DNA of 64,000 nt from Kitasatospora sp. NBC_00240 (GTDB lineage Bacteria > Actinomycetota > Actinomycetes > Streptomycetales > Streptomycetaceae). The DNA is taken from contig NZ_JAPEMU010000001.1 of NCBI RefSeq assembly GCF_026342405.1, positions 3,596,001 through 3,660,000 of the forward strand, given 5' to 3'. Of this stretch, positions 9,301-17,760 are shown in pieces (positions within the stretch are counted from its first letter, which is position 1; the number at the start of each line of letters is the position of its first letter). The notes under the pieces are model-generated. The model did not search any database. It saw only the letters and a program-made list of their open reading frames with translations, and was not told the origin of the DNA. The translations under genes were made by a program, and so were the position numbers.

Positions 9301-11138
9301 TCAGGTACACCCACGACCCGGCCGGCCGGGTCGTCGGCCGGACCAACGGCCTGGGCGAGACGGTCGGCTACAGCTACGACCTGCTGGGGAACCTGTCGGT
9401 CAAGGACGCCGCCGGCCGGCGGACCACCTACGGCTACGACCGGGCCGGCCGGCTGACGAGTGCGACCGGGCCCGCGGTCAGCCTGAGCCGGCGATACGAC
9501 CTGCTGGGGCAGGTCATGGCGGAGACCGTCAACGGCCGCACCCTGGCGTCCGAGTACGACGCGCTCGGCCGGCGCTCCCGCCGCCGGACCCCGTCCGGCG
9601 CCGAGAGCAGGTGGAGTTACGACGCCGCGGGGAGCCCGGCCTCTTTGACCGCCTCCGGCCACGTCGTCGGCTTCGAGCACGACGCGCTCGGCCGCGAGAC
9701 CGGTCGCCGGCTGGGCCCCGGCCTGACCCTCAGCCACACCTGGGACAGTGTCCACCGGCTCACCTCGCAGACCCTCACCTCGTCCGCCCGCGCCCTGCAG
9801 CACCGCGCCTACAGCTACCGCGCCGACGGCAACCTGACCGGCATCTCCGACCTGCACGACGGGACCCGCAGCTTCGACCTGGACGCCGCCGGCCGGGTGA
9901 CCGCCGTCCACGCCGCGGACTGGACCGAGCGGTACGTCTACGACGCGGCCGGGAACATCACCGACGCCCAGTGGCCCGGCGGCCGCAACGACAGCGGCCG
10001 CGGCCCGCGCACCTACCAGGGCACCCTGATCAGCACCGCCGGCCGGATCCGGTACGACCATGACGCCCAGGGCCGGATCACCGCCCGCCGCCAGGTGACC
10101 CTCTCCGGCCGGACGAACACCTGGCGCTACACCTGGGACGCCGAGGACCGCCTCACCGACGTCACCACCCCCGACGGCACCCGCTGGCAGTACCTGTACG
10201 ACCCCTTCGGCCGACGGATCGCCAAACAGCGCCTGGCCGAGGACGGCGTCACCGTCGCCGAGTGGACGGACTTCACCTGGGACGGCAGCACGCTCGCCGA
10301 ACAGACCGCGCACGGCCCCGCGCTCCCCGGGCCGTACACCCTCACCTGGGACCACGAGGGGCTCCGTCCGCTGGCCCAGACCGAGCACATCCTGCTGCCC
10401 GACGCCCCCCAGGCCGACGTCGACCGCCGCTTCTTCACCATCGTCACCGACCTGATCGGCACCCCCACCCACCTGCTCAACCCCGACGGCAGCCCGGCGT
10501 GGCAGGCCAGAACCACCCTCTGGGGTGCCACCGAACGCAGCGACAGCGCCAGCACCACGACGCCGCTGCGGTTCCCGGGCCAGTACTACGACCCCGAGAC
10601 CCGCCTCCACTACAACCTGCACCGCTACTACGACCCGATCACGGCACGCTACGCGACCCTCGATCCGCTCGGGCTCGCCGCCGCCCCCGACCCCCAGGCC
10701 TACATCCAGAATCCGCACACCTGGGCCGACCCCTTCGGTCTCGCCCCGTGCAAGCTCACGGAACGTGCCAAGGACGCCATCGAGAAGTTCCACAACCTGA
10801 TGAAGGACCCGATCGGCGAGATCAACGGCACCCCGAACCACAACCACTACAATGCCGCCAGGCGCGAGGCGGCCGGCGAGGTCGTGGCCCGCAAGCCGGA
10901 CGGCACGCCCTTCTCCCACATCAGCGACCTGCAGCAGGCTCGCGACGGCCTGCTGAACGTCAAGAAGGCCCTCCACGACGAGTTCCGCTTCAACAAGGAG
11001 CTCACCGACCGGGACGTCCAGATCCTCAAGAAGTACCAGGCCGCCACCGAGGGGCAGTTGGGCAGGCTCAACAGGTTCCTCCACGGAATCGGGCACGGAA
11101 CCACGCCTCCCTACCACGCCTGGCCCCCGGGGTCCTGA
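6327..11138 (+). CDS. RHS/YD-repeat polymorphic toxin with WxG N-terminus
   Basis: 1603 residues. (1) Residues about 1-230 are helical with a WxG signature (LDADHWKGAAGDAFRAKF), which suggests type VII-type export. (2) About 390-440 is an Ala/Asn/Lys/Asp-rich linker with heptad-like repeats. (3) A DUF6531-type module starts at GCGDPVDVATGQMFLRQNDL (about 448). (4) Many YD repeats (YxxxGRxT-like) from about 630 to 1380 form the RHS shell. (5) The RHS core ends with GQYYDPETRLHYNLHRYYDP and YIQNPHTWADPFGLAPC, after which (1476-1603) comes the variable toxin. That 128-residue C-terminus (GEINGTPNHNHYNAARREA, KPDGTPFSHISDLQQARDGL) resembles, from memory, polymorphic toxin type 28 (Ntox28), a presumed nuclease. 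No signal peptide is seen. Candidate immunity genes follow. Confidence 0.9.
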   Translation: MGFGDFVDGVGDAFEDGIDSVKSTVGSAVDGGAHLLGDGLDAVGLHGAAHAVDSFGDSVADSLGAQVGEYQLGESDDPKDLVHGDVKEIGESVKHLRKFQVAFEQTGQGLSRLDADHWKGAAGDAFRAKFAPQPKLWLSAADACRGAADAMDGFAHTVDWAQQEAQQAIDLYKAAKKASEQARDSYNKNVDRYNQAAKDWNKTSQAGGDPGPRPTDPGEFQDPGVAGLKQAQEKLRGARQQRDTAAGTAQAAVDAATATAPAEPSFTSRMGSDLSDTFQGAMVGQLHLAGGLVKGAADIVKFGRGLNPTDPYNLTHPAQYADHVSSTAAGLLHASNHPMELLSAVVGSGWSSDPFEAFGKLTTNVAFGVATGGAGEAGAVAEDVALNASKNVAENAAKDVGENATKNAAKDAAENAARKDAGQAARDAAENPSKEARKPNEVEGCGDPVDVATGQMFLRQNDLGLPGSLPLFFERSHTSAYRSGLWMGPTWACTVDERLVVDAAGVLLLRPDGGMLVYPHPVPGVATLPVSGSSRWPLVLDTEGRYRATDPLSGLTRTYLPEPDDPGTALLGEIRDRSDRWIAFDHDDAGAPVSIRHHGGYHVKLTVEGGRITALHLAGAGPDGGDAEIVRYGYTDGHLTRVTNSSGLPQRFDYDAAGRMTAWTDRNGSRYGYAYDHLDRCVDQGGAEGHLRYHYDYDQRDPGSGHRITAATDSLGHTTRYLIDGESRIVAETDPLGATTRYTYDPHGRRLSVTDPLGSAVTLTYDESGNPTTATRPDGTQSVVGYSELNLPLAVMEPDGTTWRQSYDATGNRTALTDPTGATTRFGFDASGNLSQITDALGHVSTLRCNAAGLLTETVDPLGGRTAYRHDAFGRPTAITDALGGTTRYTWSVEGLLTSRTTPDGAAEHWTYDGEGNTLTHTDHGGAVTTMEYSHFDLLTARTGPDGARHTFTHDAELRLVRVTGPQGLSWSYEHDAAGRVTAETDFNGRTVRYTHDPAGRVVGRTNGLGETVGYSYDLLGNLSVKDAAGRRTTYGYDRAGRLTSATGPAVSLSRRYDLLGQVMAETVNGRTLASEYDALGRRSRRRTPSGAESRWSYDAAGSPASLTASGHVVGFEHDALGRETGRRLGPGLTLSHTWDSVHRLTSQTLTSSARALQHRAYSYRADGNLTGISDLHDGTRSFDLDAAGRVTAVHAADWTERYVYDAAGNITDAQWPGGRNDSGRGPRTYQGTLISTAGRIRYDHDAQGRITARRQVTLSGRTNTWRYTWDAEDRLTDVTTPDGTRWQYLYDPFGRRIAKQRLAEDGVTVAEWTDFTWDGSTLAEQTAHGPALPGPYTLTWDHEGLRPLAQTEHILLPDAPQADVDRRFFTIVTDLIGTPTHLLNPDGSPAWQARTTLWGATERSDSASTTTPLRFPGQYYDPETRLHYNLHRYYDPITARYATLDPLGLAAAPDPQAYIQNPHTWADPFGLAPCKLTERAKDAIEKFHNLMKDPIGEINGTPNHNHYNAARREAAGEVVARKPDGTPFSHISDLQQARDGLLNVKKALHDEFRFNKELTDRDVQILKKYQAATEGQLGRLNRFLHGIGHGTTPPYHAWPPGS

Positions 11139-11154
11139 CCGAAAGGCACAGACC

Positions 11155-12408
11155 GTGAGCAGCAGCTCCGACTTCCCCGATCTGTACGGCGTGTTCGGAC
11201 CCACCTCGTCGTCCGAGCAGCGGCGGGCCCGCTGGCAGACCCCGGAGGGCCGCGAAGCCCTCCGGGAGGCGGTGCGGATCGCCCGGACCGGCGGCCCCTG
11301 GCAGGACACCCTCGCCACCCTCCCGTACGCCGAGGAGACCTTCGACCCCGCCCTCGGGCAGCGCGACCTGCGCAACGCCCCGCTCGACGGCCTCGACCTG
11401 ACCGGCGCCGACCTGCACGGCGCCGTCCTGCACGAAGCAACAGCCCGAGGCACCGACCTCACCGGGGCCGACCTGCGCGGCGCCGGGTTCGACGACGCGG
11501 ACTTCACCGGCGCCGACCTCTCCGGGGCCGACCTCGGCGAGGCGTCCGGTCAGGCGACCTTCCGCGATGCGCACCTGGACGGGGCACGGCTCGTCGACGC
11601 CGTCCTGGTCGGTGGCGACCTGCGGGGAGCGTCGCTGGTGCGCACCGATCTGACCGGCGCCAATCTGTACGGTGCCGACCTGACCGGAGCCGACCTGACC
11701 GGAGCGATCACCGTCGGGACCTCGCTCGGCGCCTTCGCCGAAGCCGAGGACGAGGACGAGGACGAGAACAAGGACGAGGCCGAGGCCGAGGCCGAGAAGC
11801 CCGGGGCGGACGACGGGAGGCCGCTGCTGCCCCCGCTCCACGGCAGCATCGGCACCACCTCGTCGTCCGAGCAGCGGCGGGCCCGCTGGCAGACCCCGGA
11901 GGGCCGCGAAGCCCTCCGGGAGGCGGTGCGGATCGCCCGGACCGGCGGCCCCTGGCAGGACACCCTCGCCGCCCTCCCGTACGCCGAGGAGACCTTCGAC
12001 CCCGCCCTCGGGCAGCGCGACCTGCGCAACGCCCCGCTCGACGGCCTCGACCTGACCGGCGCCGACCTGCACGGCGCCGTCCTGCACGAAGCGACAGCCC
12101 GAGGCACCGACCTCACCGGGGCCGACCTGCGCAGGGCCAAGGTGATCGACGCGGACTTCAGCGGCGCCGACCTCTCCGACGCCGATCTGAGCGGGGTGCG
12201 GGGCCGGGTCGTGCTGCGCGAGGCCCGGCTCGACCGGGCCCGGTTCGTCGGCGCCGCGCTCCAGGGCTGCGACTTCCGGGGCGCGTCGCTCACCGACACC
12301 GACTTCACCGGCGCGAGCCTCCTGGACTGCCGCCTGCCGCCCGGGGCTCTCGCCCGCTCGATCACGGTGGACACCTTCTTCGGATTCGGCCCGGAGGAGA
12401 CGGCCTGA
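11155..12408 (+). CDS. Duplicated pentapeptide-repeat protein, candidate immunity protein
   Basis: 417 residues, GTG start at 11155 (GAAAGG upstream), 16 nt after the toxin stop. The protein has two similar halves. Each begins with a helical TSSSEQRRARWQTPEGREAL module and then runs into A(D/N)LxG pentapeptide repeats (LDLTGADLHGAVL, TDLTGADLRGAGF), which fold as a right-handed beta-helix. The halves are joined by an acidic linker (AEDEDEDENKDEAEAEAE, about 198-215). The first 93 residues of each half differ by one residue (LATLPY / LAALPY). Pentapeptide proteins are known as DNA mimics and appear in surveys of toxin-immunity loci. Position suggests neutralisation of the RHS toxin, but this is an inference. 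Confidence 0.85.
   Translation: MSSSSDFPDLYGVFGPTSSSEQRRARWQTPEGREALREAVRIARTGGPWQDTLATLPYAEETFDPALGQRDLRNAPLDGLDLTGADLHGAVLHEATARGTDLTGADLRGAGFDDADFTGADLSGADLGEASGQATFRDAHLDGARLVDAVLVGGDLRGASLVRTDLTGANLYGADLTGADLTGAITVGTSLGAFAEAEDEDEDENKDEAEAEAEKPGADDGRPLLPPLHGSIGTTSSSEQRRARWQTPEGREALREAVRIARTGGPWQDTLAALPYAEETFDPALGQRDLRNAPLDGLDLTGADLHGAVLHEATARGTDLTGADLRRAKVIDADFSGADLSDADLSGVRGRVVLREARLDRARFVGAALQGCDFRGASLTDTDFTGASLLDCRLPPGALARSITVDTFFGFGPEETA
11201..11478 (+). repeat. 278-bp near-identical direct repeat, copy 1
   Basis: Matches 11855-12132 with an offset of 654 bp. I see only two base differences (ccaccc/ccgccc and gcaaca/gcgaca). The repeat encodes the helical module and the first pentapeptides. 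The sharp edges and identity at synonymous positions point to recent duplication or gene conversion. Confidence 0.9.
11855..12132 (+). repeat. 278-bp near-identical direct repeat, copy 2
   Basis: Second copy of the repeat at 11201-11478. Identity ends abruptly at ...gacctgcgc on the 3' side. Beyond it the two halves are only distantly similar. Confidence 0.9.
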
Positions 12409-12459
12409 CACCCCCCAGGGCTGCGACCCCCACCCGCGTCCACCCTCCCCCGCGTCCGA

Positions 12460-12511
12460 CCCGGGCGCGAGCTCCGGACATCCCAAGCCCGGGCGCGAGC
12501 TCCGGACATCC
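12460..12511. repeat. 24-bp exact direct repeat, two copies
   Basis: cccgggcgcgagctccggac (plus atcc) occurs at 12460-12483 and 12488-12511, separated by 4 nt, between the pentapeptide gene and the CPCC gene. Each unit has an internal palindrome (gagctc). This could be a protein site or a recombination scar. Confidence 0.8.
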
Positions 12512-12601
12512 GAAGGGCGTCGAGCACCAGGACCGCACCGGGCCCAGGACGCCCGGAGCGCTGCGGGGAAAACCGACCGACTCGACCGGAACAGGCGCCG
12601 G

Positions 12602-12892
12602 ATGACCTCCCGGAACCCCGGTAGCGAGCCGTCCGACGCCAGGGGCTTCAGCTGTCCGTGCTGCGGCCACCTGACGCTCCGCGCTCGCGGGATGTACGAG
12701 ATCTGCCAGGTGTGCGGATGGGAGGACACCGGTCAGGACGGCGTGGACGCGGACGAGTACATCGGCGGCCCCAACCGCGTCTCCCTCACGGACGCACGCG
12801 AGAACTTCCGCAGGATCGGGGCGTCCGAGGAGCGACTGTCGGACCAGGTCCGGCCGCCCGTGGACTCCGAACTCCCCGACGGCAGGCGGTGA
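12602..12892 (+). CDS. CPCC-family cysteine-rich protein
   Basis: 96 residues, ATG at 12602. It contains FSCPCCGHLTLRARGMYEIC and QVCGWED, the Cys-Pro-Cys-Cys plus Cys-x-x-Cys pattern of the small CPCC family, likely a zinc-binding ribbon. The region after it (EYIGGPNRVSLTDARENFRRIGAS) is the family's conserved C-terminal helix. CPCC proteins are frequently encoded among polymorphic-toxin immunity genes, so here it is the second candidate immunity or accessory protein of the RHS island. No enzymatic role is known. It is convergent with glnD. Confidence 0.8.
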   Translation: MTSRNPGSEPSDARGFSCPCCGHLTLRARGMYEICQVCGWEDTGQDGVDADEYIGGPNRVSLTDARENFRRIGASEERLSDQVRPPVDSELPDGRR

Positions 12893-12982
12893 CCCCCGCC
12901 GAACCCCGACAGTCGCCGGCCTCGCCGTTCGGGTGGGAGCTGCCGGCTCCGCGGCGGCCGGCCGTGGGGCCGCAGCGGGCCC

Positions 12983-13017
12983 GTGACGGCGGCGGATCGC
13001 CGATCCGCGCCCGTCAC
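12983..13017. terminator. Bidirectional hairpin between CPCC gene and glnD
   Basis: Outer stem gtgacgg / ccgtcac with inner cggatc / gatccg. The right arm overlaps the glnD stop codon, so one element can end both convergent transcripts. Confidence 0.65.
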
Positions 13018-15470
13018 CCCAGTGCCGCCTGGATCCGGGCCGCCACCTCCGCCGCGCGCTGCGCCGACAGCGGCCGGCCGGCCGGGTCGGTGACGTAGAA
13101 GGCGTCGACGGCGTCGGCGCCCAGGGTGGAGATGTGCGCGGTGCGGACCCGCACCCCGGCGTCGTCCAGGGCGCGGCCGATCCGGTGCAGCAGGCCGGGC
13201 GCGTCGTGCGCGCGGACCTCCAGGACGGTGGCGGTCGCGGAGGCGGCGCCGGGGGCGACCGAGACCACCGGCGGCGGGGTGCTGATGCCGCGCCGGCGGG
13301 GGGCCGCGGCGTCGCGCTCGGCGAGCTTGCGGGCGACGTCCAGCGAGCCTTCCAGGGCGCGCCGCAGGTCGGCCCGGAGCCGGGCGGCCTCGGGCAGTTC
13401 GCCGTACTCGGCGGTGACCGTCCAGGAGATCAGCAGGACGGCCCCGATCCCGATCGGGTCGAGTTCGCGCAGGCTCGCGGCCCGGACGGTGAGCCGGTGC
13501 AGGGCGAGGACGCCGGCCACCGTGCCCAGCAGGCCGGGGCGGTCCGGGATGGCCAGGACGAGGTCCACGCCCATCGGCTCGGTGGCGAAGGAGTCCTGGT
13601 TGCTCTGGGCGTGCAGGGACAGCGCCGGGCCCCCGGTGCGGGCCGCCTCCACGGCGAGGCGCTCCTCCTCGGCGGTCGGTTCGACGTCGGCCGGGAAGGG
13701 ATAGCCGCCGGCGAGCTGGGCGGCCGCGCGACCGACCAGGTCGTCCACCAGCGAGGCCCGCCAGCTGCTCCAGGCGGCCGGGCCGGTCGCGGTGGCGTCC
13801 GCCTCGGTCAGCGCGTGCAGCAGCTCCAGGTGGGGCAGGGTGCCGACCACCTTGGTGATCAGGTCGACGGTGGCCGGGTCGTCGGGATCGCGCCGGGTCG
13901 CGGTGTCGACCAGTGTGAGGTGGTGGCGCACCAGCACCGCGAGGGTCTCGGTGTCGGCCGTGTCGAAGCCCATCCGGACGGCCACGTCGCGGACGATCAC
14001 CTCGCCCGCCTCCGAGTGGTCGCCGGGCCAGCCCTTTCCGAGGTCGTGCAGCAGCGCGGCGACCAGCAGCAGGTCGGGGCGGGCCACCCGGCGGGTCATC
14101 GCGGCGGCCTTCACCGCCGTCTCGACCAGGTGCCGGTCGACCGTCCAGCGGTGCACGGCGTTGCGCTGCGGGCGGCAGCGGACCCGCTCCCAGTCCGGCA
14201 GCAGCCGGGTGATCAGGCCCTCGGCCTCCAGCGCCTCCCAGACCGGGATGCAGGCCTCGCCCGCGCCCAGCAGGGTGACGAGCTGCTCGCGGGCCTCGTC
14301 CGGCCAGGGCACCGGCAGTGGCTTGGTCTCGGCGGCCAGCCGCCGCACGGTCGCGTAGGAGATGGTCAGGCCGGCCTGGGCGGCCGCGGCGGCCGCGCGC
14401 AGCGGCAGCACCGGGTCGGTGGCGGGGCGGGCGCCCTGGGCGAGGACCGCCTCGCCGTCCTGCTCGACCACGCCCTCGGCGAGCGGTCTGCGGTCCACCG
14501 CGCCGCGGGCGACCGCGCCGGACCCGCGTCCGGTCCCGGTGAACGGGAAGGACAGCCGGGAGGAGCGCCGGCCCCGGGAGGAGCGGGCGGCCAGCACCCG
14601 GTCGACGGCCCGCCAGGTGACGTCGCCGGCGTAGGTGATGGTGCGGGCGGCTTCGTAGACCTGGCGCAGCAGGGTGTCCGCGTCGAGCACGCCGAGGGTC
14701 GCGGCGACCTGGTCCTGGTCCTGGAGGCTGAGCCGTTCGGTGGCCCGGCCGGTGGTCAGGTGCAGCGCGTCGCGGACGTCGCTGAGGCGGCGGGCGGCGG
14801 CCTCCAGGCCGTCGCGGGGCGCGTCGGCGAGCCAGGAGGCGGCGATCGCGTTGAGCGCGACGATGTCGCGCAGGCCGCCCCTGGCCTCCTTGAGGTCGGG
14901 TTCCAGCAGGAAGGAGAGTTCGCCGTGCCGCTCGGCCCGCTCGGCGCCGAGTTCCTGCAGCTCCGGGAGGCGGGTGGAGGCGGTGGCGCGCCAGTCGGAG
15001 AGGACGGCGGAGCGCAGCGAGGCGGTGAGGGCGGCGTCGCCGGCGATGTGCCGGGCGTCCAGCAGGCCGAGCTGGGCTTTGAGGTCCTCGGCGGCGACGG
15101 TGCGGGCCTCGGCCAGGGTGCGGACCGAGTGGTCCAGGGCGGCGCCGGAGTCCCAGACCGGGTACCAGATGCGCTCGGGCAGCGCACTGTCGACCGGGCC
15201 GTCGTGGAGCAGCAGGATGTCGAGGTCGCTGCGCGGCGAGAGTTCGCCGCGCCCGTAGCCGCCGACGGCGACCAGTGCGACCCCCGGCGGGGCGCCGGCC
15301 CCGGCGAGCAGGCCGGTCAGCCACCGGTCGGTGAGCCCGGCGAGGGCGGTCCTGCGCCGGCTGCCCGAGGCGTCGGGGTCGGCGAGCAGCCGGGCCCGGG
15401 CGTCCGCGTAGGCGACGGGCCCGTCCGGTCCGGCGGCGGGTGAGGAGGGAGGGCTGGCTTCGCTGGTCAT
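13014..15470 (-). CDS. glnD: PII nucleotidyltransferase / GlnD
   Basis: Cytosolic nucleotidyltransferase that modifies the PII protein in response to nitrogen status. In S. coelicolor GlnD is known to adenylylate rather than uridylylate GlnK. 818 residues from the ATG at 15470. A GTG 33 nt further upstream is possible. Domains: nucleotidyltransferase with GGYGRGELSPRSDLDILLL (about 70-88), a GlnD linker region, an HD domain with LLHDLGKGWPGDHSEAGEV, and two C-terminal ACT domains (RPGLLGTVAGVLALHRLTV and DAPGLLHRIGRALDDAGVRV), which sense glutamine. It is the third gene after amtB-glnK. A strong hairpin separates it from glnK. Confidence 0.95.
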   Translation of the reverse strand: MTSEASPPSSPAAGPDGPVAYADARARLLADPDASGSRRRTALAGLTDRWLTGLLAGAGAPPGVALVAVGGYGRGELSPRSDLDILLLHDGPVDSALPERIWYPVWDSGAALDHSVRTLAEARTVAAEDLKAQLGLLDARHIAGDAALTASLRSAVLSDWRATASTRLPELQELGAERAERHGELSFLLEPDLKEARGGLRDIVALNAIAASWLADAPRDGLEAAARRLSDVRDALHLTTGRATERLSLQDQDQVAATLGVLDADTLLRQVYEAARTITYAGDVTWRAVDRVLAARSSRGRRSSRLSFPFTGTGRGSGAVARGAVDRRPLAEGVVEQDGEAVLAQGARPATDPVLPLRAAAAAAQAGLTISYATVRRLAAETKPLPVPWPDEAREQLVTLLGAGEACIPVWEALEAEGLITRLLPDWERVRCRPQRNAVHRWTVDRHLVETAVKAAAMTRRVARPDLLLVAALLHDLGKGWPGDHSEAGEVIVRDVAVRMGFDTADTETLAVLVRHHLTLVDTATRRDPDDPATVDLITKVVGTLPHLELLHALTEADATATGPAAWSSWRASLVDDLVGRAAAQLAGGYPFPADVEPTAEEERLAVEAARTGGPALSLHAQSNQDSFATEPMGVDLVLAIPDRPGLLGTVAGVLALHRLTVRAASLRELDPIGIGAVLLISWTVTAEYGELPEAARLRADLRRALEGSLDVARKLAERDAAAPRRRGISTPPPVVSVAPGAASATATVLEVRAHDAPGLLHRIGRALDDAGVRVRTAHISTLGADAVDAFYVTDPAGRPLSAQRAAEVAARIQAALG

Positions 15471-15521
15471 TTCGGGATCCCCATCCGTCGTCCGGCGGTG
15501 CACGGTCCTGATATGCCGTCA

Positions 15522-15556
15522 GCGGACCTGCGACCGGTAGCCGGCCGCAGGTCCGC
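15522..15556 (-). terminator. Hairpin between glnK and glnD
   Basis: Perfect 11-bp stem (gcggacctgcg / cgcaggtccgc) enclosing a smaller ccgg/ccgg stem, 21 nt after the glnK stop. It may act as a partial terminator or processing site that lowers glnD expression relative to amtB-glnK. Confidence 0.65.
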
Positions 15557-15576
15557 GTGAGTGATCGATGTGAATG

Positions 15577-17255
<1,679 letters not shown>

Positions 17256-17372
17256 CGGCGTCTCCTCGTAAATGAATGCCGCTCCACCCGCGGGATACCT
17301 GTCCCGTGCCACCCGGGGTGTCGGCGATGAGAGGAGAGTGTCGAAGTCCGGTTTCGGCCGATGCGGCTCGGT

Positions 17373-17388
17373 GTTTCACACCCGTGAC
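17373..17388 (-). promoter_or_regulatory. GlnR box (strong match)
   Basis: On the minus strand this reads GTCAC-gggtgt-GAAAC, an exact fit to the published streptomycete GlnR pattern gTnAc-n6-GaAAc. It lies 118 bp upstream of the amtB start. GlnR is known to activate amtB-glnK-glnD under nitrogen limitation. Confidence 0.75.
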
Positions 17389-17403
17389 GACGTCAACGCG
17401 TGG

Positions 17404-17419
17404 GTTACACCGACGTGAA
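17404..17419 (-). promoter_or_regulatory. Second, weaker GlnR-like box
   Basis: On the minus strand TTCAC-gtcggt-GTAAC, with two departures from gTnAc-n6-GaAAc. It is 31 bp from the first box, about three helical turns, as expected for two dimers on one DNA face. Confidence 0.5.
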
Positions 17420-17592
17420 CTACGGCCGTGCCATGACAGAAGATGGGCTACTGTACGGCCGCACAGCACCCGGAGTACCCAAACGATCACCGACCGTGGA
17501 GATCGGGGCTTGAACGGCCGGTGGCGCAGGGCTCGGGACGAGTCCCGATGGCCGGAACTCTGCGGTCGCGGCGCGTACCGGTGCCGAACGCG

Positions 17593-17630
17593 ACCCGCCC
17601 GCCCGGGGCAACGGCGCCGGGCGGGCGGGT
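17593..17630 (-). terminator. Terminator downstream of nsdA
   Basis: Perfect 14-bp stem (acccgcccgcccgg / ccgggcgggcgggt) with a 10-nt loop, 130 nt beyond the nsdA stop. Confidence 0.6.
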
Positions 17631-17760
17631 CGGCCGGGGCGGGCGGGTCGGGGGGACGGGTCGGCCGGGGCGGACGGGTCGGGGGGACGTGGCCGGGCGG
17701 ACGACACCGGACTCGACAGCCCCGAGCGGGGCGGGCCCGGCGGCGCCGGGCCCGGGCGGG

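Larger units (their letters stand above)
17256..17760. other. amtB upstream region and nsdA 3' region
   Basis: 505 bp without a gene. The part near amtB (17256-17480) is less GC-rich and holds two GlnR-like boxes. The rest is a GC-rich, low-complexity tract of cgggcgggt/gggtcgg(c/g)gggg repeats with the nsdA terminator. Confidence 0.7.
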
